From Sphingosinicella microcystinivorans (GTDB lineage: Bacteria > Pseudomonadota > Alphaproteobacteria > Sphingomonadales > Sphingomonadaceae): 64,000 nucleotides of DNA. The position numbers and the translations under genes were made by a program. Location: NCBI RefSeq assembly GCF_027941835.1, contig NZ_CP116005.1, positions 744,001 to 808,000 of the forward strand. Direction: 5' to 3'. A model generated the notes under the pieces. The model ran no database searches and had not been told where the DNA came from. It was given only the letters and a program-made list of their open reading frames with translations. Shown here in pieces: positions 1 through 9,073 of the stretch (positions are counted from its first letter, which is position 1; the number at the start of each line of letters is the position of its first letter).

Positions 1-1498
1 TGTCGCCCTCGATGCCGAACGCGGCAGGTCCCACGGTTTCCACCATCGTATCGACGACATCGAGCACGGCGGGCGCGGAGCGGAAGCTGAGCGCGAGGTC
101 GATAGTCTCGAAGGGCTTGTCCGCGCTCAGAGCACGACGCTCGGCGGCGGCGCGCGCCGCCTCGAACGCGCGCGGGTCGGTGCCCTGGAAGCCGAAGATC
201 GCCTGCTTGTAGTCGCCGACCGCGAACTGCGTGCGCGCGCCCGTCTCCGCCTCGTCGCGCGTGCCCGCGCCGGCGAAGAACTCGTCCGCGATCGCCTCCA
301 CGATCGCCCACTGCGCGGCGTTGGTGTCCTGCCCCTCGTCGACGAGGATGTGGTCGATGCGCTGGTCGAGCTTGTAGAGCACGAAGGGCGCGGCGAGCGT
401 GGAGAGCAGGCGCGCGGCCTTGACGATGAGGTCGGCGTAGTCGAGCGCGCCCGCCGCCGCCTTGCGCGTCTCGTAGGCGGCGGCGAGCGTATGGCCGACG
501 CGCAGGTGCAGCGCCGCCGTCTCGGCGAGGTCGAGCCCGGCGGCGAGATCGCGGACGGCGCCGACGACCGTGCAGAAACGCTCGTGGAGGTCGCCGAAGC
601 CCTTGGGCGCGGCGCGGCGCTCACCGTCCTTGCGGAAGCCCGCGCCGACGAGATCGTCCAGAAAGTCGTGCCGCACCTCCGGCGCTGCGCCGAGCACGCG
701 CGCCAGCGCGTCGGCGGCATCGAGGCCCGTCTTCGTGCCCCACGCCGCCATCGCCGCCGCATATTCGCGCACGGTCTCCCAGTCGAAGGCGTCGTCGGCG
801 AGCGCGGCGGCGAGCACCTCGTCGCGGCTGCCCGCGCCGGGCAGGCCGAGCCCGCGCCGCACGAGGCCGCGCCAGTCGACCGCCTTGCCGTAGACGTCCT
901 CGAACACGCCGCGCCCGGCGAGCAGCTTCGCGACCACCTCCTGCACGCGCGCCTCGCCGTTCTGCACCGAGAGCGCGGCAAGGTCGGCGAGCAGCGCTGC
1001 GTCGCCGTCACCGACACGTTCGGCGAGCGTTTCGGCGTGGATGCGGAGCGCACTCCGGTCGTCGAGCGTCTCGTAGCCGGGCGCGATCCCGGCCTCGAGC
1101 GGGAAGGCCGCGAGCAGCGCGCTCGCGAAGCTGTGCAGCGTCTGCACCTTGAGCCCGCCGCGCGTCTCCAGCGCCTCCGCGAACAGCGCGCGGGCGCGGC
1201 GGCACGTATCGGGATCGGACGGCGCGCCGATCGCGGCAAGCTCGGCGGCGAGCGTTTCATCGTCCGCGCGCACCCAGCGCGACAGCGTCTCGAAGATGCG
1301 CGTCTGCATCTCCGCCGCCGCCGCCTTGGTGAAGGTGAGCGCGAGGAGCCCGTCCGGCCGCGCGCCCGCGAGCAGCAGCCGCAGCACGCGCGCGGTGAGC
1401 ACCTGCGTCTTGCCCGTACCCGCCGAGGCGGAGACCCATGCGCTGAGTTCGGGATCGGCGGCGCGCTTCTGTTCGGGGAGCAGGGGCCGGACGCTCAT
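1..1498 (-). CDS. addA: AddA, helicase-nuclease subunit of AddAB (partial, N-terminal 499 codons)
   Basis: UvrD-like helicase subunit of the AddAB double-strand-break end-processing complex. The frame starts at ATG 1498 and stays open to the left edge, so the C-terminal helicase and nuclease part lies outside the window. Visible: an N-terminal Walker A (ASAGTGKT), motif Ia-type LTFTKAAAAEM, and further on the Walker B-type LVDEGQDT followed by FAVGDYKQAIFGFQGTD and LALSFRS, in the order expected for superfamily 1 helicases. Its ATG overlaps the addB stop by four bases (ATGA), so the two subunits are translationally coupled. No frameshift is seen in the part present. Confidence 0.93.
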   Translation of the reverse strand, partial: MSVRPLLPEQKRAADPELSAWVSASAGTGKTQVLTARVLRLLLAGARPDGLLALTFTKAAAAEMQTRIFETLSRWVRADDETLAAELAAIGAPSDPDTCRRARALFAEALETRGGLKVQTLHSFASALLAAFPLEAGIAPGYETLDDRSALRIHAETLAERVGDGDAALLADLAALSVQNGEARVQEVVAKLLAGRGVFEDVYGKAVDWRGLVRRGLGLPGAGSRDEVLAAALADDAFDWETVREYAAAMAAWGTKTGLDAADALARVLGAAPEVRHDFLDDLVGAGFRKDGERRAAPKGFGDLHERFCTVVGAVRDLAAGLDLAETAALHLRVGHTLAAAYETRKAAAGALDYADLIVKAARLLSTLAAPFVLYKLDQRIDHILVDEGQDTNAAQWAIVEAIADEFFAGAGTRDEAETGARTQFAVGDYKQAIFGFQGTDPRAFEAARAAAERRALSADKPFETIDLALSFRSAPAVLDVVDTMVETVGPAAFGIEGD

Positions 1499-4392
1499 TT
1501 GCGCCCCCACCATTCGGCAAGGCGCGCGAGGTGGTCGTAGTCCTGCAAATGGACGGCGTATTCCGGCTTCACCTTCGCCTCGAACGGGCGGCTGCCCGCG
1601 AGATAGTCGCTGACCGCCTCGCGGAACGCGGCGCGGCAGGTCTCGATGAAGGCGGGGAGATCGCTCCACGCCGCCTTGTAGTGGCGCGCGCTCGTCGTTT
1701 CCTTGCCCGGTTCCCGGCCGCCGGAAAGCTTCCAGTAGGCGACCTCGACGACGCGCGAGGCGGGGCCGTCGAGCGCGCCTTCCTCGGCGAGCCATGCGAG
1801 GAGGCCGAGCTGCGAGGCGAGCCCGCCCGCGAGCCGCGCCTGCCGGGGGACGGCGCCGGTCTTGAAGTCGGCGACGAGCAGGCCCCCCGGCCCCGCCTGC
1901 ACGATGTCCGCCTTGCCCTTGAGCGTGACGCCCGAAAACACGAACTCGCCGGAAACTTCCGAACGCACCGCGCCCCAGCCTTCCGCCTCGCGCGCCGCCA
2001 TCAATTCCGCGACCCAGTCCAGCATCCGCACGATGCGCGGACGCCAGAGCGCGGCGACGAGCGGCTGGTCGGCGTGCGCCGCGATGGCGGCGTCGATCGC
2101 AGCATCGCGCGCGGCGGGATCGTGGAGCGTGCCCGCCCCCACCAGCGTTTCGATGACGGCGTGGACGATCGTGCCGCGCTCCGCCGCCGAGAGATCGGCG
2201 TCGAGCGGATCGAGCGGCCGCAGCCGCAGCATCTTCTCGGCGTAAAAGCTGTAGGGGTCGATCAGCAGGCGGTCGACCTGCGTGACGCTGATCGTCTTCG
2301 GGCGCTCGGCGGCGGGCGGCGCGGGGCGCGGACGCTCGGCGGGCAGTACCGTCTCGCGCGCGTCGAGCGCGGCGGCAAGCACGGGGAGATCGGTTTCCCA
2401 TTCGGCATGATCGCCCGCGAAGGCGAGCAGCCGCAGCCAGAAGCGCGAGGCGACCGTCGGCGCGGAGGCGTCGCGGCGCGCGCGCGTCAGCAGCACGTGC
2501 GGCGCGGCGGCGGCAGCCGTGAAATCGTGCGCGGCGAGGCCGATGGCGCGCTCGGTTTCGGGAAGACCGAGGCGGCGGCGGATCGCGGGCGGTATCCACG
2601 GATCGAACGGATCGCCGCCGGGCCAGACGCCTTCATTGAGGCCGCCGAGGATCATCAGGTCGGCGCGCTGCAACCGCGCTTCGAGAAGCCCGTAGATGGC
2701 AAGGCGCGGGTGCTTGCCGAACGGCGGGCGCACGGCGACGTCGCCGAGCATGGCGCCCAGCAGCGCGGGCAGGTCGGCGGGCGGGATCGGCAGGCCCGTA
2801 TCGCCGTGCTGCACCATCTCCGCGACCGTCTCGGCGGCGGCGCGCCCGGCGGCGCCTTCCCACACGCGGCCCTCGGAGATGTCCTCGGCGAAGGCGCGGA
2901 GACCGTCCGCGACATCGCCGAGCGCGCGCGGCTTCGCCATCAGCGCTTCCAGCGCATCGAGCCGGGGGCGGAGCGCCTGCCACCATGCCGCGAGCTGCTT
3001 GCGCTCGCTTTCCGGAAGCGCGCCCTGCGGCGGCGCCTTCACGCGCACGGCAATGCCCTTGAGACCGGCGGCTGGCCGCACGCCGCGCAGGGCAAGATCG
3101 AGGCGCCGCACCTCGTCGAGCCAGCCCAGCCGCGCCCTGCCCTCGCCCGGCCCGGCCAGCGGATGCTTCAAAAGCGCGAGCAGCGCGCCGGGCGAGAAAC
3201 GCTGCGCGCCCGCCTCCAGCGCCGCGAGCAGCAGCGTGCCCGAAGGCGCGCGGGCGAGCGGCGTGCCCGCCGAATCGTCGACCTCGATCTCCCAGCGCCG
3301 AAGCTGCGCGGCGACGCGGCGGGCGAGGCCGCGATCGGGCGTGACGAGCGCGGCGGTGGCGCCGGGCGTATCGAGCTGTTGCCGCATGGCGAGCGCGATG
3401 ACGCCCGCCTCCTCGGCCGGGTTCGCCGCCTCGGCGAAGCGGAGGCCGGGGAGCGAACCCGCAACGGGCCAGTGCGCCGTGCTTCCGGCGAGCGACAGCG
3501 CCGCGCCGATGGCCTGCGCGCGCGCCTCCGGGCCGTCGAGCGCGCTGTCTCCCTCCCACACGCGCACCTCGTCGCGGGCGATGCTCATCCGGTCGAGCAG
3601 ATGCCAGAGGCCGCACTGCGGATGCGCCGGAAAGCGGCCGATCTCGTCCCAGTCGGCGGTATCGAGGTCGAGGCCCGGCAGCACGACCGCGCCCTGCGGC
3701 AGACCCGCGATGACGGCGAGCACGTCCGCGACCGCCGGGTCGGCGCTCGCCATGCCCGCCGCCACGACCGGCCGCGCGGGCGGACCCGCGCGCCAGCGGC
3801 GGGCGATGGCGGCAAGCAGCGCCTGCCGCCTTGCCACGCGGTCCATGAGGCCGCGCGCGGCAAGCTGCGGCGGCCAGGCCTCGACGACCACCTCGACGAA
3901 CTTCAGCGTCGATTCCCAGTGCGCGCCGAGCTCGGCCATCGTCTCGTGGAGCCGCGCGGGCTCGATGCCTTCGAGCTGGAGCTGGTCGAGCGTGCGGGCG
4001 AGCGCGTCGGCAAGGCGCAGCGTCTCGACGCTGCTGCGCGCGCGTCCGCTGAGCTGCTGCCAGCGGTGGACGAGCGGCATCAGCAGCATCCGCCGCTCGA
4101 AGGACGCGATCGCGGGCTGCGTCTCCGCCTCCAGCGCCATCGCCTCGTCGAACAGGCCGAGCGCCTCGTCCTCGCCGACGTCGCCGATGGGGAGCATCCG
4201 CGGCAGCAGCAGCGCGCCGCCCGAGGCGCGCACGAACGCCTCCGTCACGGCGCGCACGGCGCGGCGGTTGGGGAGCAGCAGCAGCGCGCGGGGCAGGTCG
4301 CCCGCGCCGATGCGGCGCAGCATCCCGCCCGCGAGCGCGTCCGCGAAGGCGCGGTGCGCCGGGATCGTGAAGACGGCTTTGCGCTCAGCCAT
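1495..4392 (-). CDS. addB: AddB, double-strand break repair protein
   Basis: Second subunit of the AddAB recombinational repair nuclease, 965 residues, near the usual alphaproteobacterial AddB length. The N-terminal half resembles an inactivated UvrD-like helicase. The C-terminal third has the RecB-type nuclease fold: SVTQVDRLLIDPYSFYAEKM and ERGTIVHAVIE, then GKADIV and LLVADFKTG, which supply the D and DxK positions of the PD-(D/E)xK site. It lies directly upstream of addA with a 4-base overlap and downstream of the murU-like gene, whose stop codon it overlaps by a few bases. Confidence 0.92.
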   Translation of the reverse strand: MAERKAVFTIPAHRAFADALAGGMLRRIGAGDLPRALLLLPNRRAVRAVTEAFVRASGGALLLPRMLPIGDVGEDEALGLFDEAMALEAETQPAIASFERRMLLMPLVHRWQQLSGRARSSVETLRLADALARTLDQLQLEGIEPARLHETMAELGAHWESTLKFVEVVVEAWPPQLAARGLMDRVARRQALLAAIARRWRAGPPARPVVAAGMASADPAVADVLAVIAGLPQGAVVLPGLDLDTADWDEIGRFPAHPQCGLWHLLDRMSIARDEVRVWEGDSALDGPEARAQAIGAALSLAGSTAHWPVAGSLPGLRFAEAANPAEEAGVIALAMRQQLDTPGATAALVTPDRGLARRVAAQLRRWEIEVDDSAGTPLARAPSGTLLLAALEAGAQRFSPGALLALLKHPLAGPGEGRARLGWLDEVRRLDLALRGVRPAAGLKGIAVRVKAPPQGALPESERKQLAAWWQALRPRLDALEALMAKPRALGDVADGLRAFAEDISEGRVWEGAAGRAAAETVAEMVQHGDTGLPIPPADLPALLGAMLGDVAVRPPFGKHPRLAIYGLLEARLQRADLMILGGLNEGVWPGGDPFDPWIPPAIRRRLGLPETERAIGLAAHDFTAAAAAPHVLLTRARRDASAPTVASRFWLRLLAFAGDHAEWETDLPVLAAALDARETVLPAERPRPAPPAAERPKTISVTQVDRLLIDPYSFYAEKMLRLRPLDPLDADLSAAERGTIVHAVIETLVGAGTLHDPAARDAAIDAAIAAHADQPLVAALWRPRIVRMLDWVAELMAAREAEGWGAVRSEVSGEFVFSGVTLKGKADIVQAGPGGLLVADFKTGAVPRQARLAGGLASQLGLLAWLAEEGALDGPASRVVEVAYWKLSGGREPGKETTSARHYKAAWSDLPAFIETCRAAFREAVSDYLAGSRPFEAKVKPEYAVHLQDYDHLARLAEWWGRK

Positions 4393-5146
4393 TGCCGAGC
4401 AGCGCCTCCGTCTCCTTCACGGCCTCGGGCGTGCCGACGTGGAACCACTGGCCGGTGTGCGCGATGCCGTAGAGCCGCCCGCTTTCGATTAGCCGGTCGT
4501 AGACGAGGTTCAGCGAGAAGGCGCCCTCGGGCACGTCCTCGAACAGCGAGGCTTTCAGCATCTGCACGCCCGAGAACACGAACGGCGCGACGCGCGCGCC
4601 GCGCCGCCGCGCGAGCAGCCCATCCGGCGCCATGTGGAAATCGCCGCGCCCCTCGTAGCCGTGCGCGCGGGCGAGCGGCACGACGAGCAGCAGCGCGTCC
4701 ATGATCGCCGGGTCCCAGCGCCGCCCCATCTGCCGCAGCGTGTCGATCGGGCCGTCCACCCACATGTTGTCGCTGTTCACGACGAAGAACGGGTCGGCGC
4801 CGATCTGCGGCAGCGCCTTCGCGACGCCGCCGCCGGTCTCCAGCAGCGCGCCGCGCTCGTCGGAGACGGCGACGTCGAGATCGGCGGCATTGCGGGCGAG
4901 ATGCGCCTCCACCTGCCCGGCGAGATAATGGACGTTGACGACGACGCGGCGCACGCCCGAGGCGCGGAGATTGCCCAACGCATGGTCGAGCAGCGTCTTG
5001 CCATGCACGCGCACCAGCGGCTTCGGGCGCGTCGCGGTGAGCGGCCGCATCCGCTTGCCGAGCCCGGCGGCGAGCACCATCGCGGCGGACGGCAGCGGCC
5101 CGTCCGGGTTGGGACGGAGCGACAGCGGCGCGCGGTGCTTTTTCAC
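4385..5146 (-). CDS. murU: MurU-like sugar-1-phosphate nucleotidyltransferase
   Basis: Nucleotidyltransferase of about 253 residues. The N-terminal signature AAMVLAAGLGKRMRPLT followed by RPKPLVRVHGKTLLDH is the nucleotide-binding and Mg site of this family; NSDNMW supplies the metal-binding aspartate. It follows an AmgK-like kinase with a GTGA overlap, the arrangement of the amgK-murU peptidoglycan-recycling operon, in which MurU makes UDP-MurNAc from MurNAc-1-phosphate. I chose GTG 5146 because of that overlap; ATG 5080 would start right at the glycine-rich loop, which is too short. Family membership is firm, substrate is inferred from context; a mannose-1-phosphate guanylyltransferase is the alternative. 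Confidence 0.8.
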   Translation of the reverse strand: MKKHRAPLSLRPNPDGPLPSAAMVLAAGLGKRMRPLTATRPKPLVRVHGKTLLDHALGNLRASGVRRVVVNVHYLAGQVEAHLARNAADLDVAVSDERGALLETGGGVAKALPQIGADPFFVVNSDNMWVDGPIDTLRQMGRRWDPAIMDALLLVVPLARAHGYEGRGDFHMAPDGLLARRRGARVAPFVFSGVQMLKASLFEDVPEGAFSLNLVYDRLIESGRLYGIAHTGQWFHVGTPEAVKETEALLGNG

Positions 5147-6159
5147 GCGTCCACCGCGAAGTCGCGGCGCACCGGCAGGGGCAGGTTCGCATCGAACCAG
5201 CGCGCCACGGGCGCAAGCGCCGGGTGCGCGAGATTGCGGTCGAGCAGCGACCAGACGCGCGGGATGTGGCGGAGGTAGCCGGGCTTGCCGTCGCGCCGCC
5301 ACAGCCGCACGAACACGCCGAGGATGCGCGCCGCGCGCTGCGCGCCGAGCACGGCATAGCTCGCCGCGAAGGCATCGCGGTCGAATTCCGGCCGCGCGGC
5401 GAGGTAGCGGGCGACGAGTTCCGGTTCCAGCGCGGGCGGCACGTCGCGGCGCGGGTCCTGGACCAGCGACACGAGATCGTAGGCGGCGGGGCCGCGCATC
5501 GCGTCCTGGAAATCGAGCACGCCGACGCGGGCGAGGCCCGCGCGCCCCGGCAGCCACATCAGGTTCGGCGAGTGGTAATCGAGCTGGACGAGCCGGTCGT
5601 CGTGCGCGCGGGCGCGCGGCCAGACCTCGACCCACGCCGCCGCATAGGACGCGCGCAGGGCATCGTCCGCCGCGCCGCCCATGAGTTCCGGCCAGTGCCA
5701 GTCCAGCACCAGCGCGACCTCGCGCGCCATGCGTTCCTCGGCATAGGGGCCGACCGCGTGGCCCGCGACGCTTTCCGCCATCGGCTCGGCATGGAGATGC
5801 GCGAGCACGTCCGCCGCCGCGCGGTAAAGCTCCGCCTCGTCGGCGCCGCCTTCGATGGCGCGCACGAACATCGAATCGCCGAGGTCCTCGAGGAGCGCGA
5901 GACCCTGCTCCGGCGCGGCGGCGAAGACGCGCGGCACGCTGACGCCGCGCGCCTCGAGATAGGCGTCGATGGCGACGAACGCCGCGCAGTTCTCGTTCGG
6001 CGGCGGCGCGTCCATCAGCACGGCGCGGCGCGCACCGTCGCGCAGGCGGAAGTAGCGGCGGAACGAGGCGTCCCCGGCGAGCGGCGCGATTCCCGCACCG
6101 CCCCATCCGTTCGCCTCTAGGAAAGCGCGTGCCCCGGCGGGCAGGTTCAGATCGGCCAT
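5143..6159 (-). CDS. amgK: AmgK-like anomeric sugar kinase (aminoglycoside phosphotransferase fold)
   Basis: A 338-residue phosphotransferase of the APH fold. Visible: GDASFRRYFRL (nucleotide loop), VLMDAPP (lysine-equivalent strand region), LVQLDYHSPNLMWLP (catalytic D and the following N) and GVLDFQDAMRGPAAYDL (the DFD-like Mg site). In the AmgK/MurU recycling route this enzyme phosphorylates MurNAc or GlcNAc at the anomeric carbon. ATG 6159 is preferred over TTG 6171 since GGGAAG lies six bases upstream; it overlaps the end of tsaE by 13 bases. Substrate is inferred from the next gene. Confidence 0.8.
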   Translation of the reverse strand: MADLNLPAGARAFLEANGWGGAGIAPLAGDASFRRYFRLRDGARRAVLMDAPPPNENCAAFVAIDAYLEARGVSVPRVFAAAPEQGLALLEDLGDSMFVRAIEGGADEAELYRAAADVLAHLHAEPMAESVAGHAVGPYAEERMAREVALVLDWHWPELMGGAADDALRASYAAAWVEVWPRARAHDDRLVQLDYHSPNLMWLPGRAGLARVGVLDFQDAMRGPAAYDLVSLVQDPRRDVPPALEPELVARYLAARPEFDRDAFAASYAVLGAQRAARILGVFVRLWRRDGKPGYLRHIPRVWSLLDRNLAHPALAPVARWFDANLPLPVRRDFAVDA

Positions 6160-6587
6160 CGCGCTTCCCAAGCGGGCGGCACGCGCGCTGTCAAGCGGCG
6201 GCTCGCCTCCCCCGTGCCGGTGAGCGACAGGTGCAGCGCCTCAGGCCAGCGCGCGCCCGCGCGCTCCGGCCATTCGATGATGAGCGCGCCGTCCGCCAGG
6301 ATCTCGTCGAGGCCGAGTTCCTCCACTTCGCCCGGGTCTTCGAGCCGGTAGAGATCGACGTGCCAGACCGGGAGGCGAACGCCGGGCGGTTCGTAGCTCT
6401 GCACGAGCGTGAAGGTCGGGCTCGGCACCTCGCCCGCGTGCCCCAGCCCCGCGAGGATGCCCCGCGCCAGCGCCGTCTTGCCCGCGCCGAGATCGCCCGA
6501 GAGCAGAACGACATCGCCCGGCGCGAGGCGGGCGGCAAGGCGGCGTCCGAAGGCGTCCGTCGCGGCTTCGCTCGCAAGCGCCGTCAC
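6147..6587 (-). CDS. tsaE: TsaE, tRNA t6A-synthesis ATPase
   Basis: ATPase subunit of the complex that makes N6-threonylcarbamoyladenosine on tRNA. The protein has 146 residues, the normal length, with Walker A GDLGAGKTALARG, the PSPTFTLVQSY segment and WHVDLYRLEDPGEVEELGLDE, all typical of TsaE. It starts at GTG 6587, which overlaps the divL stop (GTGA), and ends inside the start of the sugar-kinase gene. The divL-tsaE-kinase-nucleotidyltransferase order is common in alphaproteobacteria. Confidence 0.93.
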   Translation of the reverse strand: MTALASEAATDAFGRRLAARLAPGDVVLLSGDLGAGKTALARGILAGLGHAGEVPSPTFTLVQSYEPPGVRLPVWHVDLYRLEDPGEVEELGLDEILADGALIIEWPERAGARWPEALHLSLTGTGEASRRLTARVPPAWEARWPI

Positions 6588-9022
6588 GCCTTGTCCCCGT
6601 GACGGCGCGGGATGTGCAGGCTGACCGTCGTGCCCTCGCCGAGGCGCGAGTCGAGTTCCACCCGGCCGCCGTGCAGCTCGATGACATCGCGCACCAGCGA
6701 CAGGCCGAGGCCGACGCCCTGGCTGGCGGTGGCGTTGGAGCCCTTGCGGAAACGGTCGAACACCAGTTCCTGCTCGTCGCCGGGAATGCCGATGCCGTTG
6801 TCGCTGACGCGCACGACGACGCTGTCGGCCGCGCTTTCGACATAGACGGCGGCGCGGCCGCCCGAAGGCGTGAAGCGGATCGCATTGTTCACGAGGTTGA
6901 ACAGCGCCTGCTTCAGGCGCACCGGGTCGCCGTCGATGACGCCCGCGTCCTCCGGCACGCTGGTCTCGAACGCGAGGCCGCGGTCCTCGGCGAAGCCGCG
7001 CGTCATCGTCGCGACGCTTTCGACGAGTTCGCCCACCGCCACGGCGCGGATGTCGAGCGCGAGCGCGCCCGCCTCGGTGACGGCAAGGTCGAGGATGTCG
7101 TTGATGAGCAGTTGCAGCCGGTCCGACGAGATCAGGATCGAGCGGATATAGTCTTCCTGCTTCGGCGACAGGCTGCCGACATAGCCCTGCGCCAGCATCT
7201 CGGCGAAGCCGCTGATCGCGGTGAGCGGCGTGCGCAGTTCATAGGACATGTTCTCGACGAACGCCGACTTCTGCCGGTCCGCCGCCTCCAGCGCCTCGTT
7301 GCGCTCGCGGAGCGCATTTTCGATGCGCGTCGAGTCGGTGATGTCGAGGAAGGTGATGAGCGCGTTGCCGTCCGGCAGCGGCACCGCCGCATATTGCAGC
7401 ACGCGGTCGCCCGCGAAATCGACGCGCCCCGCCTTCGCCTGCCGCCCCACGGTGGAGGCCTGGATGAGATCGCGCAGCAGGCCGAGCCACGCGTGCTCCT
7501 CGCGCGGCGGCGCGGCGGGATCGGCAAGCTCGTCGACGTGCGGCTTCGTCGCGAGGTGTCCCTCGTCGATGTTCCAGAGATCGGCGAACACGCTGTTGTA
7601 GAGCTGCACGCGCCCGTCGGCGGCAAACACCGCGACGGCCTCGTGGAGGTTGTTGAGCGTCGCTTCCTGCACGCGCAGCAGCGTGTCGCGCGAGCTGGCG
7701 AGGCGAAGCTGCTCGGAGCGGTCCTCGAAGATGAGGAGGAGCCCGCCGTCCGGACTCGGCTGCGCGATGACGCGGAGCACGGTGGTGTCGGGGAGCACCC
7801 ACGTCTCCTCGGCGTTCTCCATCTGGCTGGTGAACCACGCGCGGCGCGCGCGGCGCCAGCTCGGGAAATCGCGCTGCTCGGGCAGGCGGCGCTGCTCGTG
7901 CATCCGCTCGAACAGCCGGTCGAACTCGGGGCCTTCGTCGAGGAACGGCGCATCGAGCCGGAACAGCGCCGCGAACGCCGTGTTCCAGAACAGGAGCGCC
8001 CGGTCCGCGCCGAAACGGGCGACGCCGGAGGAGAGGCGGTCGAACGTCGCGGTCTGCGCGGCGACGAAGCGTTCGAGCTCGCTCACCGCCTCGTCGCGCT
8101 CGCTGATGTCGATGGCGTAGCCCGCGACCTCGCCGGTCTCGAGCGGCGTGTCGATGATCCGCATCATGCGGCGCTCGCCGCCGACGATCGCCGGTTCCTC
8201 GCGCACCTGCGGCAGGCCGGTGGCGAGCGCCATGCGCGCCGCGGACTGCGGCGTCGCCGACAGCGGGTTCGATACGAGCTCGATGCCGAGCCGGACGGCG
8301 GCGGCGGGGCTTTCGGCCTCCACCGCCTCGGCGTAGGCGCGGTTCACCTGAACGAGGCGCTGATCGGCGCCGCGCCGCCACATCGGGATCGGCGCCGCGT
8401 CGATCACCGCGGTCGATGCGGCAAGCGTGCGCCTCAGCCCGTCCCGGTCCGCCTCCAGCGTCTCCGTCCGGCGGTGCGCGCCGCTCGAATCCGAGAACCA
8501 CACGACGATGCCGCGATCGCCCGCGAGCTGCGGCGGGGCGGTCTTGCCCTCCGCCGTCAGCACGCGGTCGCCGACCGCCGAGACGATGATGCGGAACGGC
8601 GCGCCGGATATGGCGAGCGCCTGGATCGCCGCGCTCAGCGCCGAGAAATCGTCGGGCGAGAGGCCGCTTTCGCCGGTGCCGAGCAGGTCGTCGAGCCGCG
8701 CCACCTTGCGGTCGAGCCCGAGCCACGAGCGCAGCGCGTCCGAGCAGGAGGCCGCGCCGTCCTCGCCGACGACGAGATAGGCGCCGGGCGTGGTGGTGAG
8801 CAGGCCGCGCAGCCGCAGCCCCCACTCCTTCGCCATCTCCGCCTGCACGCGCGCGCGCGCCGAGCGGATCACCGCCCACACCGCGAACGCCAGCCACGCC
8901 GCGCCGATGATCGCGGTCGCCGTCACCGGCCAGCCGCGCTGCATCAGCGACACGGCCGCCGAGGCCGGTGCCGCGGGCAGCATCAGCAGGATCGCGAGGA
9001 AGGCGGAGGGGCGGAGCGTCAC
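6584..9022 (-). CDS. divL: DivL-type PAS sensor kinase with tyrosine in the H-box
   Basis: Membrane-anchored kinase homologue of 812 residues: hydrophobic N-terminus with a likely second membrane segment near residues 30-52, several PAS-like regions, then a HisKA/HATPase core. The phospho-acceptor motif reads FVENMSYELRTPLTAI, so residue 594 is tyrosine (codon at 7241-7243) where histidine kinases have histidine. The ATP-binding boxes are intact (NLVNNAIRF, SDNGIGIPG, GVGLGLSLV). DivL of Caulobacter is known for the same substitution and acts on the CckA-CtrA cell-cycle pathway; the ahcY and tsaE neighbours also fit a divL locus. Starts at GTG 9022. Confidence 0.88.
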   Translation of the reverse strand: MTLRPSAFLAILLMLPAAPASAAVSLMQRGWPVTATAIIGAAWLAFAVWAVIRSARARVQAEMAKEWGLRLRGLLTTTPGAYLVVGEDGAASCSDALRSWLGLDRKVARLDDLLGTGESGLSPDDFSALSAAIQALAISGAPFRIIVSAVGDRVLTAEGKTAPPQLAGDRGIVVWFSDSSGAHRRTETLEADRDGLRRTLAASTAVIDAAPIPMWRRGADQRLVQVNRAYAEAVEAESPAAAVRLGIELVSNPLSATPQSAARMALATGLPQVREEPAIVGGERRMMRIIDTPLETGEVAGYAIDISERDEAVSELERFVAAQTATFDRLSSGVARFGADRALLFWNTAFAALFRLDAPFLDEGPEFDRLFERMHEQRRLPEQRDFPSWRRARRAWFTSQMENAEETWVLPDTTVLRVIAQPSPDGGLLLIFEDRSEQLRLASSRDTLLRVQEATLNNLHEAVAVFAADGRVQLYNSVFADLWNIDEGHLATKPHVDELADPAAPPREEHAWLGLLRDLIQASTVGRQAKAGRVDFAGDRVLQYAAVPLPDGNALITFLDITDSTRIENALRERNEALEAADRQKSAFVENMSYELRTPLTAISGFAEMLAQGYVGSLSPKQEDYIRSILISSDRLQLLINDILDLAVTEAGALALDIRAVAVGELVESVATMTRGFAEDRGLAFETSVPEDAGVIDGDPVRLKQALFNLVNNAIRFTPSGGRAAVYVESAADSVVVRVSDNGIGIPGDEQELVFDRFRKGSNATASQGVGLGLSLVRDVIELHGGRVELDSRLGEGTTVSLHIPRRHGDKA

Positions 9023-9073
9023 GGCGGCGACCTTAGACGCAGTCGCCGCCGGTTTGAATCCCTGTTGAGCGCG

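Noticed and set aside
1531-4704. A 1057-codon open frame antisense to addB
   Set aside because: Same cause; addB has catalytic motifs and coupling to addA, the antisense frame has none.
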